Assembly: GCA_030123525.1 (NCBI GenBank) | Contig: CP126125.1 | Location: 2,976,001-3,040,000, forward strand | Reading direction: 5' to 3' | DNA: 64,000 nt | DNA from: ELB16-189 sp018266435 | GTDB taxonomy: Bacteria; Bacteroidota; Bacteroidia; Cytophagales; Cyclobacteriaceae | Shown: in pieces, positions 32,106-41,817 of the stretch | Position numbering within the stretch: position 1 is the first letter of the stretch | Layout of the letters: every line of letters starts with the position of its first letter | Made by a program: the position numbers and the translations under genes | The notes under the pieces: model-generated | Seen by the model: only the letters and a program-made list of their open reading frames with translations | Databases searched by the model: none | Told to the model about the DNA's origin: nothing

Positions 32106-32918
32106 TTAATTGAAACGAAATGTCACAATAATATGATCACCCCATCGATTAAAAAATGGAAACTTGCCAATTCTTTTATCTATTGCTTTTAACACTCTTG
32201 TGAGTTTCGGGAATTTATTCACAAATGAGTGCGCAGAAGGTGGTGGTGAAACAACTCCAATGCTTTCTACTTTCACAAATGAAAAAGAGTTATCAAAAGC
32301 TTTTTTAACTTTTGATAACGAGTGATAATACGTGTTAAAATAAAATCCTTCGAGATGAGCCACTACCCCTTTTTTATTCCATCTACGTAAAGTTTTTTTA
32401 AAATCACCTTTCAACAACCACAACATCTCCCACGGGCAATACGAGGGCATGATTACAAATGTGACAAAAGCATTTTTGTTTAATATGGACTTAAGATGTA
32501 TTGTTACTTTTTTTAAATCATTAATACAGTTGAGCCCACCAAAATTTGAAAATACATAATCAAATTGTTCTTTTACTTCATTGATTTTATCAAAAGAGAT
32601 TTGTTGACAAGTCAATTTATTGTATAGAGAATGTTGCTCAATTTTTTTATTAATTTTTTGAATCATTCCGTCTGATAAATCAGTAGCGTGAACATGATGT
32701 CCCTGATTTACAAAACGCATAGCATCTATACCTGTGCCCGCATTTAACTCTAAAATATAAGAATCGGCTTTTATGAAAGTGTCGACATGAGAATATATTC
32801 GCTCTCTCCATTCTTGTAAAATATCATTGCAAAAATCATCATCATCAAAATGCGATGATTGCGTGCTAAATGCTGTGTTTACAGTTCGATATTCAGTTGA
32901 TACTTCAGCCTGAAGCAT
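32106..32918 (-). CDS. Class I SAM-dependent methyltransferase
   Basis: 270 residues. Motif I is ILELNAGTGIDAMRF, followed by the acidic end of strand 2 (VHATDLSDGMI) and the post-motif FDYVFSNFGGLNC. The C-terminal part (GFYFNTYYHSLSKVKKAF) is typical of small-molecule or lipid methyltransferases. It overlaps the upstream radical SAM gene by 14 bp, so the two are translationally coupled and probably modify the same product. The substrate could be a glycan, lipid or carrier and is not evident. Confidence 0.85.
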   Translation of the reverse strand: MLQAEVSTEYRTVNTAFSTQSSHFDDDDFCNDILQEWRERIYSHVDTFIKADSYILELNAGTGIDAMRFVNQGHHVHATDLSDGMIQKINKKIEQHSLYNKLTCQQISFDKINEVKEQFDYVFSNFGGLNCINDLKKVTIHLKSILNKNAFVTFVIMPSYCPWEMLWLLKGDFKKTLRRWNKKGVVAHLEGFYFNTYYHSLSKVKKAFDNSFSFVKVESIGVVSPPPSAHSFVNKFPKLTRVLKAIDKRIGKFPFFNRWGDHIIVTFRFN

Positions 32919-34344
32919 GGCTTAGTTTTTGTAATTGATAGAATCGAATAACTGATATTGTAAGGTGGTAAATAAGTGATGCGCATTCTCGAATTGAAAA
33001 CATTCTCCATGATTTGATTTGCACCCAGCCACACTGAATACGATAACGACTATGGACATAACGATGAAGTATTTTATAATATGCAGGAGAATAGGTGCTT
33101 TTATACATCATTGCGAGATCATCAGAATCGTTCCAGTTTTGCTTACCCTTCAACTCATTTTTGACTCGATCATAGAATTTGGTTCCCGGCAATGGATAAG
33201 AAACAGAAATTCCAATTTCATCTGGGATCAAGTGAAACACCATCTTTAATGTTTCATCAATATCATGTCGTGTTTCATTTAAATAACCAAATTGTAAAAA
33301 GAAACCTGCACGAATGTGATGTTGTTTTAATAACTGTCGTGCTTGATGAATCTGTTCTACTGTAATCCCTTTGTCCATAGCATTCAGTATTTTTTGCGAA
33401 CCCGATTCCGCACCAAGCCATACAGTTTCACAACCACTTGCTGCCAATGAACGAACTATGTCTTTTTTTACAAGAAGGTCAGCCCTCGATTGAATTTTAT
33501 AATGAAACGATAAATTCTTTGTGGCAACTTTGTAATCAAATTCCTGAATCCATCCGGGCTTTAACCCAAAAATATCATCACACATCCAAAAGTGATCAGG
33601 TTTGTATTGACTGAGTAATAATTCAATTTCTCTAATCACGTAATTAACTGATTTATAATTATAACGATTACCGTAAATGGGTTTTGCGCACCAATTGCAC
33701 TTGTATGGACAACCTCTTGTAGTAGCAATGTTCAAAGAAAAATAGCCGTGATGTTTAATCCAGATTGCACGATAAGATTCCATATCAATCAAGTCCCAAG
33801 CTGGAAAAGGTAATTGATCAAGATCATTAAGAACTTTTTGAGAGGGGGTGGAGAGTGAAACATTATTTTTACGATAGACCAATCCATTAACAGCAGATAC
33901 ATCCTTTTTATTTTCGAGTGTATCTAAAAGACCCACAAGTGTCTTTTCGCCCTCACCTCTGATAATGTAATCTGCTCCACAAAGAAAGTATTTTTCATAA
34001 TGATCAGTAGCGTCTGAACTACTAATGATAACTACGCATCCAAATTGTTTTGCCAATTTTATCATCGTGAAAGCAGCTTCACGCATCACGATGAGACACA
34101 TTTTGGTGAGGTAGTTAAAGCCGTCATCGTAAATGACGAAGTAGGAGGGCTTCTCTCTTTGCAGCAAAGAAATAATTTCTTGCGGATTGTCTTTCAATGC
34201 TACATCATAGAATGACACATCATACTTTTGGCGAATGACAGATGCTGCTTGTATAGTTCCTAACGGAGGGTACGGTTGTTTGAACTTCCATTGTTTGGAA
34301 TCTAGTTTGTAGAAATAAGAATGTGTTAGTAAGATTTTAACCAT
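32905..34344 (-). CDS. B12-binding-type radical SAM protein
   Basis: 479 residues. The N-terminal ~150 residues form a cobalamin-binding-like Rossmann domain (PYPPLGTIQAASVIRQKYDV), though no clear DxHxxG motif is seen. The radical SAM core follows with CxxxCxxC at about residues 212-219 (RGCPYKCNWCAKP), GAESGSQKILNAM and a QFGYLNET strand. Members of this class methylate or rearrange unactivated carbons. It lies in a surface-polysaccharide cluster next to a methyltransferase and a nucleotidyltransferase, so modification of a glycan, lipid anchor or small metabolite is plausible. The substrate is unknown. Confidence 0.85.
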   Translation of the reverse strand: MVKILLTHSYFYKLDSKQWKFKQPYPPLGTIQAASVIRQKYDVSFYDVALKDNPQEIISLLQREKPSYFVIYDDGFNYLTKMCLIVMREAAFTMIKLAKQFGCVVIISSSDATDHYEKYFLCGADYIIRGEGEKTLVGLLDTLENKKDVSAVNGLVYRKNNVSLSTPSQKVLNDLDQLPFPAWDLIDMESYRAIWIKHHGYFSLNIATTRGCPYKCNWCAKPIYGNRYNYKSVNYVIREIELLLSQYKPDHFWMCDDIFGLKPGWIQEFDYKVATKNLSFHYKIQSRADLLVKKDIVRSLAASGCETVWLGAESGSQKILNAMDKGITVEQIHQARQLLKQHHIRAGFFLQFGYLNETRHDIDETLKMVFHLIPDEIGISVSYPLPGTKFYDRVKNELKGKQNWNDSDDLAMMYKSTYSPAYYKILHRYVHSRYRIQCGWVQIKSWRMFSIRECASLIYHLTISVIRFYQLQKLSHASG

Positions 34345-34353
34345 AACTATTTA

Positions 34354-35298
34354 TTACCATAAGTACCCTTTATTAAGTTCAAGATCATTTTTTATATGAT
34401 TGATTTTTTCTTGATAAGTCGCAAGCACCCTTTTTTGAAAAAAATTTGGATGACTTCTTGACACGAAGGGTGTTGATTGGAAAGCAATTTTAAAATCAGA
34501 TTTGCTTAAGAAACTGCTGTAGCGTTTTCTCAAAAAGCAAATAGACAAAATCATAAGCAAATGTTCCAAATAATTAAACAATCGAATTGATAGAAACCTC
34601 TCCAACCATCTTTTTCCAAAAATTCGTTTGTCTTTGTCAAGAGAGTTTACTATTGTTTTGTTTGGGAGGATATCTTCAATCCATCGATTTGCTTGATGAA
34701 ATTCACTTGTAATTTTTTGTCCATACATCGGTTTCAGTGTAGCCACTTCTATGGCCGTAAAAATATTTTTTTCTTCTATTTTCAAGTGTTCCGTGTCAAT
34801 GAAATAGTTGGTGCAAAAACAATCGCGAGAGTTAAATAGAATAAGCCTCCTAAATAAAACCAATAGGGTGCGTACTGTCCACAGCCTTCCTTTTTCGGTG
34901 ATTATGAAATAATCAATGTCGCTGTCTTTATCCATAAAATTTTTTGAGATTGAACCTGATAACATCACACCGCGAACAAATGGGAATGAGGCAATAACGT
35001 TAGAATATTTTTTTGCCAAATTCATTTTTAATCTTGCCCGCGCATTGCCAATAACTCGTCTCTTTATCATTGCACTGCTGATATGAAGTGAATAAAAGTT
35101 TTCGCTAAAAAAAACTATACGACTGTTCACTAATTTGTTTAACGAAGAACGCCAATTTTCTGATAATTGCTGTGGGGCAAAATTGGCTATCTCTTCTTCC
35201 ATCAAGGGATAATTGAACACATCAAAGTATAACAGTGAGTGAAGAATGCTTTTTTCCTCATTAGTCAGTCTTGGTATGGTGTCTTTTACGAGTATCAT
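34354..35298 (-). CDS. Nucleotidyltransferase-fold protein (pol beta superfamily)
   Basis: 314 residues from the ATG at 35298, which overlaps the stop of the gene before it by one base; an ATG at 35382 lies well inside that gene and is rejected. The nucleotidyltransferase signature is visible near residue 115 (LSGSISKNFMDKDSDIDYFI: GS followed by D-x-D). An N-terminal helical part (LTNEEKSILHSLLYFDVFNY) resembles a winged-helix module. The fold transfers nucleotides to small molecules or proteins. It lies between a radical SAM gene and an O-antigen ligase-like gene; the target is unknown. Confidence 0.75.
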   Translation of the reverse strand: MILVKDTIPRLTNEEKSILHSLLYFDVFNYPLMEEEIANFAPQQLSENWRSSLNKLVNSRIVFFSENFYSLHISSAMIKRRVIGNARARLKMNLAKKYSNVIASFPFVRGVMLSGSISKNFMDKDSDIDYFIITEKGRLWTVRTLLVLFRRLILFNSRDCFCTNYFIDTEHLKIEEKNIFTAIEVATLKPMYGQKITSEFHQANRWIEDILPNKTIVNSLDKDKRIFGKRWLERFLSIRLFNYLEHLLMILSICFLRKRYSSFLSKSDFKIAFQSTPFVSRSHPNFFQKRVLATYQEKINHIKNDLELNKGYLW

Positions 35299-36557
35299 TA
35301 GTGGGTCGATAAAAAAAGTGAATGTAGCAAAGTAAAAAATACAACCCCTTTCTGTCTTTCCAACATACTTTCGGTAGTGCACATGAGGCAGAAAATAATT
35401 ATAAAAGAAAAATACAATACATCATTTCTTTGCCATGCTGTTTTAGCGGTATAAGCCATAACAGCAAGCAATGCTACCACTCCAATCATTCCTAACTCAA
35501 TAAATGTTTGTAAGTATTGATTATGCGAGTTATAGTTTTTGTTGAATGTTTCAGTATTAAACTTGGAATAATAGTTTATCAGTGCATCTTGAACGGAGCC
35601 TGTGCCAACTCCTTTTATCCAATATTGCTTAATTACAGAAAAACTACCTCTCCATTCTAACAAACGTAAGCTTACAGAACTCCACTCTGTGGTCTGTTCA
35701 TTTATGTTAAAATCTGTATTCATGGGTTCTTGCCACAAACGGAAACGAGTCACTGGGTTTATAGCAATAAAAAAAATAACGACTATTAAAAGAGATGGAG
35801 CAACTACAGATACTAGTTTTTCTTTATTAAAATATTTTAATATATAAAACAAGATGACTAAAACAAAAGTGATGATGGCCACTCGCGAAGCGAGAAAGCA
35901 TAAGAAAGATGAAAAGAAGACAATAAAAAAGACTTTTAAAATTATTCCCTTTTTATTGTGAATAAGTTCCTCAAATAAGATGGCAATACAGAAAATAATG
36001 TACATCGAAAAATAAGTTGGATGTACATCAATCCATCCGCCTACTTGTAAATAAGAAAAGTATTGCCAAAAGGGAGAAGCATTTGGATTAAAAAATTGAA
36101 ATTGACGGTTTGCATTTAAATCAAAATTCATAGGAATATTAGCTTGACTGTGTCCTAAATAATAAGCCAAGAATAAACTTATCACCATAACGATCAAACA
36201 TGAACCAATAAAGCCTTTTTTCAATAAAGCAAAATATGTTTTTGAAATCGGTATTGATGAACCGATAATAATGGGAAATAAAATAAAACTTATTTTTTTC
36301 TCCAGCTCAAAAAAACCATTAGATACATTGGAAGAATAGATCAGTCCAATAAAATGTAAGAGATAAAAAGTAAGAAAAAACCAAATCCAACTTGTTTGTT
36401 CGAGCCGTTGGTATTTTTCTTTAAAGTTGCCTGTAAACAACCAAGCAATAATCAAGAAAATTAGGCACACGTTATTTATCTGAATTGTTAAAGGTAGTGT
36501 CACAACACACAAAGCAAGTGCTGTTTTGTAATATAGGTTTTGTGTTCTGGTTTTCAT
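35298..36557 (-). CDS. O-antigen ligase/polymerase-like membrane protein (first of two)
   Basis: 419 residues with about eleven hydrophobic helices and one larger periplasmic loop near residues 255-345. That loop carries the Wzy_C/WaaL-type elements (LLEWRGSFSVIKQYWIKGVGTGSVQDAL and NSHNQYLQTFIELGMIG, the H-N-x-Y-L motif). These proteins transfer or polymerise undecaprenyl-linked glycans at the periplasmic face. WaaL and Wzy cannot be told apart by sequence alone. It is translationally coupled to the nucleotidyltransferase gene downstream and overlaps the GT2 gene upstream by 4 bp. Confidence 0.82.
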   Translation of the reverse strand: MKTRTQNLYYKTALALCVVTLPLTIQINNVCLIFLIIAWLFTGNFKEKYQRLEQTSWIWFFLTFYLLHFIGLIYSSNVSNGFFELEKKISFILFPIIIGSSIPISKTYFALLKKGFIGSCLIVMVISLFLAYYLGHSQANIPMNFDLNANRQFQFFNPNASPFWQYFSYLQVGGWIDVHPTYFSMYIIFCIAILFEELIHNKKGIILKVFFIVFFSSFLCFLASRVAIITFVLVILFYILKYFNKEKLVSVVAPSLLIVVIFFIAINPVTRFRLWQEPMNTDFNINEQTTEWSSVSLRLLEWRGSFSVIKQYWIKGVGTGSVQDALINYYSKFNTETFNKNYNSHNQYLQTFIELGMIGVVALLAVMAYTAKTAWQRNDVLYFSFIIIFCLMCTTESMLERQKGVVFFTLLHSLFLSTH

Positions 36558-37423
36558 GTAATAGTTTCTCTTACTAACCCTCTACTGATGTTTAGTGTAT
36601 CGTCATTCAATAATTTTATATTTTCCAGGGCTTGCTTGTTTATTATCCGCCTTTCATAATCAATAAACCAGCCCCATTTATTGAAATAAAGAACAGCACT
36701 TTTTATGTTTTGCCAAGTCAACCTTAGTGTCTTGTAAGAACCTCTAGCATGCACGTGAACAACCTTAACATACGGGTAGAAATAGGTTTTAAATTTCCAG
36801 TGAATCCTTCGTGATAAATCGATGTCTTCAGCATATAAAAAAAAACGTTTGTCAAATGTCCCCACTCTTTCAAATACCGAAGTCCTAATGAACATAAAAC
36901 ACCCTGAAAGGAAAGGCACATTCATAATTTTGTTATAGCCACAGGAAAACATCTCATGAGTATCATTCATTTTTTTGAACCAATTTTTAAAAGGAAAAAA
37001 CCTTCGTACAAACAAATCTATTGGAGTAGGCAACAACCGGCACAATTTCTGGATGCTTCCATCAGGATATAATACTTTTGGCATTACCATCCCTGCTTCA
37101 GGGTGATGCTCCATAAATTCATAAAGTTCTTCAAGCACATGTGCATCAAAAAAAACATCAGGATTTAAAACCAAATGATATAAAGATTGTTTTACACATT
37201 GGTCAATAACTGAATTGTGTGCTAAACCAAATCCAACGTTTTTTGGATTGTGAACATATTGTATTTGAAACTGAGTACACAACTCACGCGCTACGTCTGA
37301 AGGCGAGTTATCGATTACGTATAAATCTCCTTTTAAAGTGCTATTAAAAAAACTATTCAATGTTTTTCTTAAGGCGATTAAATTGTTTTTATAAATAACA
37401 ATCGATGCAGTAATTTTTTTCAT
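36554..37423 (-). CDS. Glycosyltransferase family 2, rhamnosyltransferase-like
   Basis: 289 residues. GT-A fold start TASIVIYKNNLIALRKTL, then YVIDNSPSD, NPKNVGFGLAHN and LNPDVFF (the metal-binding region), with PEAGMVMPKVLYPDGSIQ, a segment typical of WbbL-type rhamnosyltransferases. The C-terminal part has two amphipathic stretches but no clear TM helix. It probably adds a deoxysugar to the lipid-linked glycan. Coupled to the O-antigen ligase-like gene by a 4-bp overlap. Confidence 0.85.
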   Translation of the reverse strand: MKKITASIVIYKNNLIALRKTLNSFFNSTLKGDLYVIDNSPSDVARELCTQFQIQYVHNPKNVGFGLAHNSVIDQCVKQSLYHLVLNPDVFFDAHVLEELYEFMEHHPEAGMVMPKVLYPDGSIQKLCRLLPTPIDLFVRRFFPFKNWFKKMNDTHEMFSCGYNKIMNVPFLSGCFMFIRTSVFERVGTFDKRFFLYAEDIDLSRRIHWKFKTYFYPYVKVVHVHARGSYKTLRLTWQNIKSAVLYFNKWGWFIDYERRIINKQALENIKLLNDDTLNISRGLVRETIT

Positions 37424-37424
37424 G

Positions 37425-38126
37425 TCATTGCTTCAGTAGGAGGTTTTTAGCTAAATGAAATCGCATGCTTATTTTATCGTAAAATGAAAAATTACTTTTA
37501 GCTGAAGTAGAGGAATAATTATGTGAGTGTCTTCGGTGATCCACCAATACTATTGGAATAAAATGAACTTTGTAATAGCGTTCTGCTACAAGGCCAATCC
37601 ATTGGTCATGCATTTGAGCATTTTGAGGAAACGGAAAGGCATGCGCTAACACATCTCTTCGAAAGGCCATGCAACACCCCATAAATGAACTCTTAATAAA
37701 ATTTGTTAATAATCCTGCTCTTGAATGATTGAGATCAAAAAAAGAAGGATGAACTTGCAAAAGATTTTCATCTACAATGCGACAATCGCAAACAGCTAAG
37801 TCGCAAATAGTAAGCTCTTCTTTCATAACTGTCAATTTATTTTTGTGCCAAACATCGTCTTGATCGGCAAGAAAAATAATTTCTTGATTGCAATAATTTA
37901 AAGCATATTCAAAATTTTTTGCTGGATGATTGTATTTATTGGGAGGCAATATTTTTATGCGATTATCATGATATGAACGAATAATGGCTAATGAATTATC
38001 TGTTGAAAAATCATCTGACACTATGAGTTCATCCCTCTTATTCAATTGCGGCAATATTGAATCCAATTGTTGATGAAGGTATTTTTCTCCATTATGAACC
38101 GCCATACATATTGAAACGTTATTCAT
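37425..38126 (-). CDS. Glycosyltransferase family 2 (second)
   Basis: 233 residues from the ATG at 38126, where the GT2 start NNVSICMAVHNGEKYLHQQL follows at once; the ATG at 38156 adds ten residues that lie within the upstream gene. SDDFSTDNS and ADQDDVWHKNKL supply the nucleotide- and metal-binding aspartates, and MHDQWIGLVAERYY is the usual helix near the acceptor site. It overlaps the upstream polymerase-like gene by 4 bp. Confidence 0.85.
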   Translation of the reverse strand: MNNVSICMAVHNGEKYLHQQLDSILPQLNKRDELIVSDDFSTDNSLAIIRSYHDNRIKILPPNKYNHPAKNFEYALNYCNQEIIFLADQDDVWHKNKLTVMKEELTICDLAVCDCRIVDENLLQVHPSFFDLNHSRAGLLTNFIKSSFMGCCMAFRRDVLAHAFPFPQNAQMHDQWIGLVAERYYKVHFIPIVLVDHRRHSHNYSSTSAKSNFSFYDKISMRFHLAKNLLLKQ

Positions 38127-39346
38127 ATTATTTCTTTTTTTAAACGATCTAAGCACACCAAAGAAAGCAATAACATCGAAAGACCAATTGGATTGTTAAT
38201 ATATTGGTTAGTAAACGACTGAATAAAAACAAACAGCGAGCCATAAAAAAAAGACTTTGCATAAGGTGAATCTGAAACTACTTTGTAGCGACTCCATAAC
38301 ATCCATAATAAGAAACTCCAAAAAGCTAACCCGATGATTCCCTGTTTATGAAAAATCTCGAGGTACGAAATTTCCATATGTATTGGACGGTCAGGAACAC
38401 CAATGCCAAATCCGTGACCTATCAATATTGATGATAATGAAGTGCGATCATACACTTCTTTAAATTGAATTAATCGTTGACTATCAGAATAAACTCGGTC
38501 CCCCAAAAGAATGTTGGCAGGTCTTTTCATGGTTAGATCATGCAATGTGATTATGCTTTTATTTGCATCTAACCATAAGCTAATTTTTGTAATCGCTGTT
38601 CTTCCTTCAAATAAAATAAAGACCGATAAAAAAACTGGAAGCGTAATCCTCCAAGATGGCTTTTCATATAAATAATAAAGTGCAAGTGTAAGAAGTACTG
38701 CAAGCATCATGCCTCTCGTTAAACTCAACAACAGTACCAAAGACAATAATATTATCATCATTCGCTTGAATGGCCCTTGCATAAGAAAATAAATAAAAAT
38801 AATTCCGATACCTACGTAAAGAAATCCTTTATAAAAAAACGTGTATTCTCCTCTGAAAAACAATTCCTCTGTATTGGCAACGGTTTGGTAAAAAGATAGA
38901 AACGGGACAAGCTGTAAATGAATAACTAATAACGCTAAAAAAAATAAAACTGAAATAATAGCAGAGCTAATAATAATAATATTTGAAATGATGGAGACGT
39001 CATGTTTACTGCAAATGGTTATCAAGAAAAAAGGAAGGATTAAAAAGTAAGCCAAAGGTTTTATATCTTCTTTCCAGAATACAGTAATTGTACCATTTTC
39101 AATACCCGTAACAAGGCCTATTAAAACAACAAGAATAAACAGTAACAACAGATTCAAATACTCTTTCCGAATCATTTCTCGCTTTTTTTGATTGAATAAC
39201 GCAAGGCTTGTAAGAATGATTGCTAAAGAAAACAAAATCATTCGGAGTGAAACAATTCCCCACGCAGTAAAACGCCCCCCGCCACCCAAGCATAGCTCTG
39301 TTACAATGAGCACGAGAAGTACCTTTAATAGAACAGAAAACTTCAT
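38123..39346 (-). CDS. O-antigen ligase/polymerase-like membrane protein (second of two)
   Basis: 407 residues, about ten to twelve hydrophobic helices, with a periplasmic loop near residues 260-345 (LLGDRVYSDSQRLIQFKEV, SILIGHGFGIGVPDRP, EISYLEIFHKQGIIGLAF) that fits the Wzy/WaaL family. With the protein at 35298-36557 this makes two such proteins in one cluster, so one is probably the polymerase and the other the ligase. It overlaps both neighbours by 4 bp. Confidence 0.78.
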   Translation of the reverse strand: MKFSVLLKVLLVLIVTELCLGGGGRFTAWGIVSLRMILFSLAIILTSLALFNQKKREMIRKEYLNLLLLFILVVLIGLVTGIENGTITVFWKEDIKPLAYFLILPFFLITICSKHDVSIISNIIIISSAIISVLFFLALLVIHLQLVPFLSFYQTVANTEELFFRGEYTFFYKGFLYVGIGIIFIYFLMQGPFKRMMIILLSLVLLLSLTRGMMLAVLLTLALYYLYEKPSWRITLPVFLSVFILFEGRTAITKISLWLDANKSIITLHDLTMKRPANILLGDRVYSDSQRLIQFKEVYDRTSLSSILIGHGFGIGVPDRPIHMEISYLEIFHKQGIIGLAFWSFLLWMLWSRYKVVSDSPYAKSFFYGSLFVFIQSFTNQYINNPIGLSMLLLSLVCLDRLKKEII

Positions 39347-40212
39347 AGCAAGTGTTTTGACTGCTTTTTTATAAATAAAAAATTCAACCCTGCCTTGACA
39401 AATTGAATTGTTAAATATTTGAATGATAATTTTATTGACCTGAGAAACATTACCACTAGCGTGAAATAATTGTGATATACCCTGCTAAACACACGTGAAG
39501 AATGTCCGTAGAGGTAGAAGCGTTTCAACGCATCGTTAGCACTCTTTTTTTGGTTAGAGGATAAAGAATGTTTGCAGCACACATCGACAATATGCATTTG
39601 ATAGACATGATGTGTCAATCTTTTATGAAATGATAAGTCTGTAAAATCAAGCTGAAAGCGTTCATCGTACCCTCCACTTTTTTTAAAAAGCTTTGTCGAT
39701 ATAAGCAAACCACTATTGATAAAATTCCATCTTAATAGTGAGGTTGTCCCTGGCTTCACGTTATGCGCTCTCATTCCTTTTCCTAAAGTAAATCGAAACG
39801 GTGAGACAATGCCGCGTTCATCTTTTACAATTGGAATAAAAATTTTGGTATGCGTATTCTTATTTATTGCTTCTAAACATTGTATAAAGAAATGTTCAGG
39901 AAAAACCGTGTCTTGATCGGTAAACAACAACCATTCTTTACCTATCGCTGAAGCTTTTTCAAACGCATTATTATAAGCCTTACTTACACCTCCGTTAGAA
40001 GAATCATGGACATAGGTAATCGAATCCCAATTTTTTTCTCTGAAGAGCTGACTCTCTGCAGAGTTGTCGTAAATAAAAACAGAAGAAGTTTTATCAAACG
40101 GTTTTAGAGCAGCATGCAATGAATTGAAAGCGGGAGAATCTTCCAAATGCTGCTCGTAAATAACAAGCACCACCATAATTTTCCCGATAAAACCTTCCAA
40201 CGAGGTGCTCAT
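39343..40212 (-). CDS. Glycosyltransferase family 2 (third)
   Basis: 289 residues; the ATG at 40176 (MVVLVIYEQHLEDSPAF) may be the true start. VFIYDNSAES, YVHDSSNGGVSKAYNNAF and LLFTDQDTVFP are the GT2 signature segments, closest to rhamnosyltransferase-type enzymes. It is the first gene of a minus-strand unit of eight genes (40212 down to 32106) with overlaps at most junctions. 129 bp without a gene separate it from the DUF5777 gene upstream. Confidence 0.83.
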   Translation of the reverse strand: MSTSLEGFIGKIMVVLVIYEQHLEDSPAFNSLHAALKPFDKTSSVFIYDNSAESQLFREKNWDSITYVHDSSNGGVSKAYNNAFEKASAIGKEWLLFTDQDTVFPEHFFIQCLEAINKNTHTKIFIPIVKDERGIVSPFRFTLGKGMRAHNVKPGTTSLLRWNFINSGLLISTKLFKKSGGYDERFQLDFTDLSFHKRLTHHVYQMHIVDVCCKHSLSSNQKKSANDALKRFYLYGHSSRVFSRVYHNYFTLVVMFLRSIKLSFKYLTIQFVKAGLNFLFIKKQSKHLL

Positions 40213-40341
40213 AGTCTATAAACAAATGCTGTTTATAACATGACGGGCGGAACTGAATTGTGGTTGCCTATACTTGTAGAGAAAGTTACTTTTAGAAAAC
40301 TATACTCACAATCCTCAACAGCAGAACTAGAAATGATTTAT

Positions 40342-41223
40342 TCAACGTTTCTTTTTGAGTTGAAAATTACGGGTGACATTAAAACCAAGGTTCATGTTGC
40401 CATTAAAGAATTTGCCTGTGGTTTCTGTCAGGAAAGCACGTTCGGTCAATCCGTTTGTATTCGTCAGCACAATTTGAAACACGTGGCCACCCGTTTCAAT
40501 CTCTATACCTAAACCTATCACGTTATGATATGGATTATTGGCATGTACATTAATTCGCTGATAGTACTCACCAATAATGGCAGCACTCTTAGTAATTTTC
40601 ATTCTCCCGCCAGCGCCCAATACAAACGTGTCGTTGTTCTCTATTGTAGCGTCCACCATATTCTTATGAACAAATGTTGGCATCAACTGCAGTGAAATTG
40701 CTGAACTAAATTTTCTGGCTATGAGCAATTGATAAACATAAGACATACGGTCTTGAGGTGTGATGGTATAAGTAACATCTTGTTGTCTGGGTGACAATCG
40801 TATTCCGGCATTTACATAAGCCGTTACTGTTACCGGTGTGTTATTTGCTCCACTCGACTGTGCCAGCAATTTGTAGCGTAAGTAACTGTCCACCGTTTTA
40901 TCAACAGAGTTGCGCCCGATGCCCACATTTAAGCGATTGGAGATGCCATACTCAAGACCAATGCGCACAAATGCTTGATCTAATCCGTATAAATTGTAAG
41001 AACCTGTACTGATATCACCAAAGCGGTGTGCAAAGATAAATTCGAGCTCTCCTTTTCCTCTGGTTTCCATAGTTTGTCCATTCACCAATCGGCTGCCTTT
41101 AAATGTCTGTGTTACAATTTCTGTTTCTTTTTTTTGGCTTAGCTCCAATTCTTTCATCAGATCGTCTTGTGCACTTACAGCAAATGAAATTATGACTAAA
41201 AAAAGAGTAACTATCTTTTTCAT
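40342..41223 (-). CDS. DUF5777-family outer-membrane beta-barrel protein
   Basis: 293 residues, signal peptide MKKIVTLFLVIISFAVSAQ, a short helical stretch, then alternating amphipathic strands (GELEFIFAHRFGDISTGSYNLYGLDQAFVRIGLEYG, LNVGIGRN) typical of a Bacteroidota barrel; the family is recognised from GSRLVNGQT and the HRFGD motif. It is the last gene of the ECF sigma operon, 51 bp after the YceI gene. The company of a YceI protein and a heme c protein suggests an envelope electron-transfer or lipid-handling function, not defined further. Confidence 0.75.
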   Translation of the reverse strand: MKKIVTLFLVIISFAVSAQDDLMKELELSQKKETEIVTQTFKGSRLVNGQTMETRGKGELEFIFAHRFGDISTGSYNLYGLDQAFVRIGLEYGISNRLNVGIGRNSVDKTVDSYLRYKLLAQSSGANNTPVTVTAYVNAGIRLSPRQQDVTYTITPQDRMSYVYQLLIARKFSSAISLQLMPTFVHKNMVDATIENNDTFVLGAGGRMKITKSAAIIGEYYQRINVHANNPYHNVIGLGIEIETGGHVFQIVLTNTNGLTERAFLTETTGKFFNGNMNLGFNVTRNFQLKKKR

Positions 41224-41274
41224 GAATATGAATTATTAAGTTGAGTCAAAAATAAAAAATAGAAATGTAGTTAT

Positions 41275-41814
41275 TTACATAGTCTTGGCTATGTAGGTAA
41301 ATTCGATTGTCACTTCGACTTTCTCAGCAATGTTTTTCCAAAGTAATTGTGGTCTCGAAACCATGTAATCTTCTAATACAATGATAAATATTGATTTCAT
41401 AACAATGATGTCGCCTTGGTATTCTACAGTACCCACTGCATCCATTTCTTTTGTTACTCCATGAATAGTCATTTTGCCGTGTGCTTTTACTTGTTGAATA
41501 TCTTTGGTTTGTGTATTGAAATCGACAAGCTTTCCTTGAAAAATTGCATTTGGGTATTTTTCCGTTTCCATGTATTTTTCATTGAAGTGTTCTTGCATTA
41601 ATCGTTTTGCAAATTGAAAATCTTTGATGGGAATGGAGAATACAACAAATAAATGGGTCAAATCAAAAATGCTTGATGACTTTGTGTTTGTTGCCATAAT
41701 ATCTTCAATGGGTGCATGCGAATAAAAAGTAACTATCGATTTATCAGAAGTGTACTTCTGAGCCAACGATACGTTGACTATTAAAAATAATGTAATAATA
41801 AAAACAAATCGCAT
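41275..41814 (-). CDS. YceI-family secreted protein
   Basis: 179 residues, signal peptide ending SLAQ, then a YceI-like lipocalin-type barrel: KYTSDKSIVTFYSHAPIEDI, FSIPIKDFQFAKRLMQEHFN, YPNAIFQGKLVDFN and GKMTIHGVTKEM. YceI proteins bind isoprenoid-type lipids in the periplasm. It lies 3 bp after the SprB/cytochrome gene and is surely in the same operon. Confidence 0.88.
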   Translation of the reverse strand: MRFVFIITLFLIVNVSLAQKYTSDKSIVTFYSHAPIEDIMATNTKSSSIFDLTHLFVVFSIPIKDFQFAKRLMQEHFNEKYMETEKYPNAIFQGKLVDFNTQTKDIQQVKAHGKMTIHGVTKEMDAVGTVEYQGDIIVMKSIFIIVLEDYMVSRPQLLWKNIAEKVEVTIEFTYIAKTM

Positions 41815-41817
41815 AAT

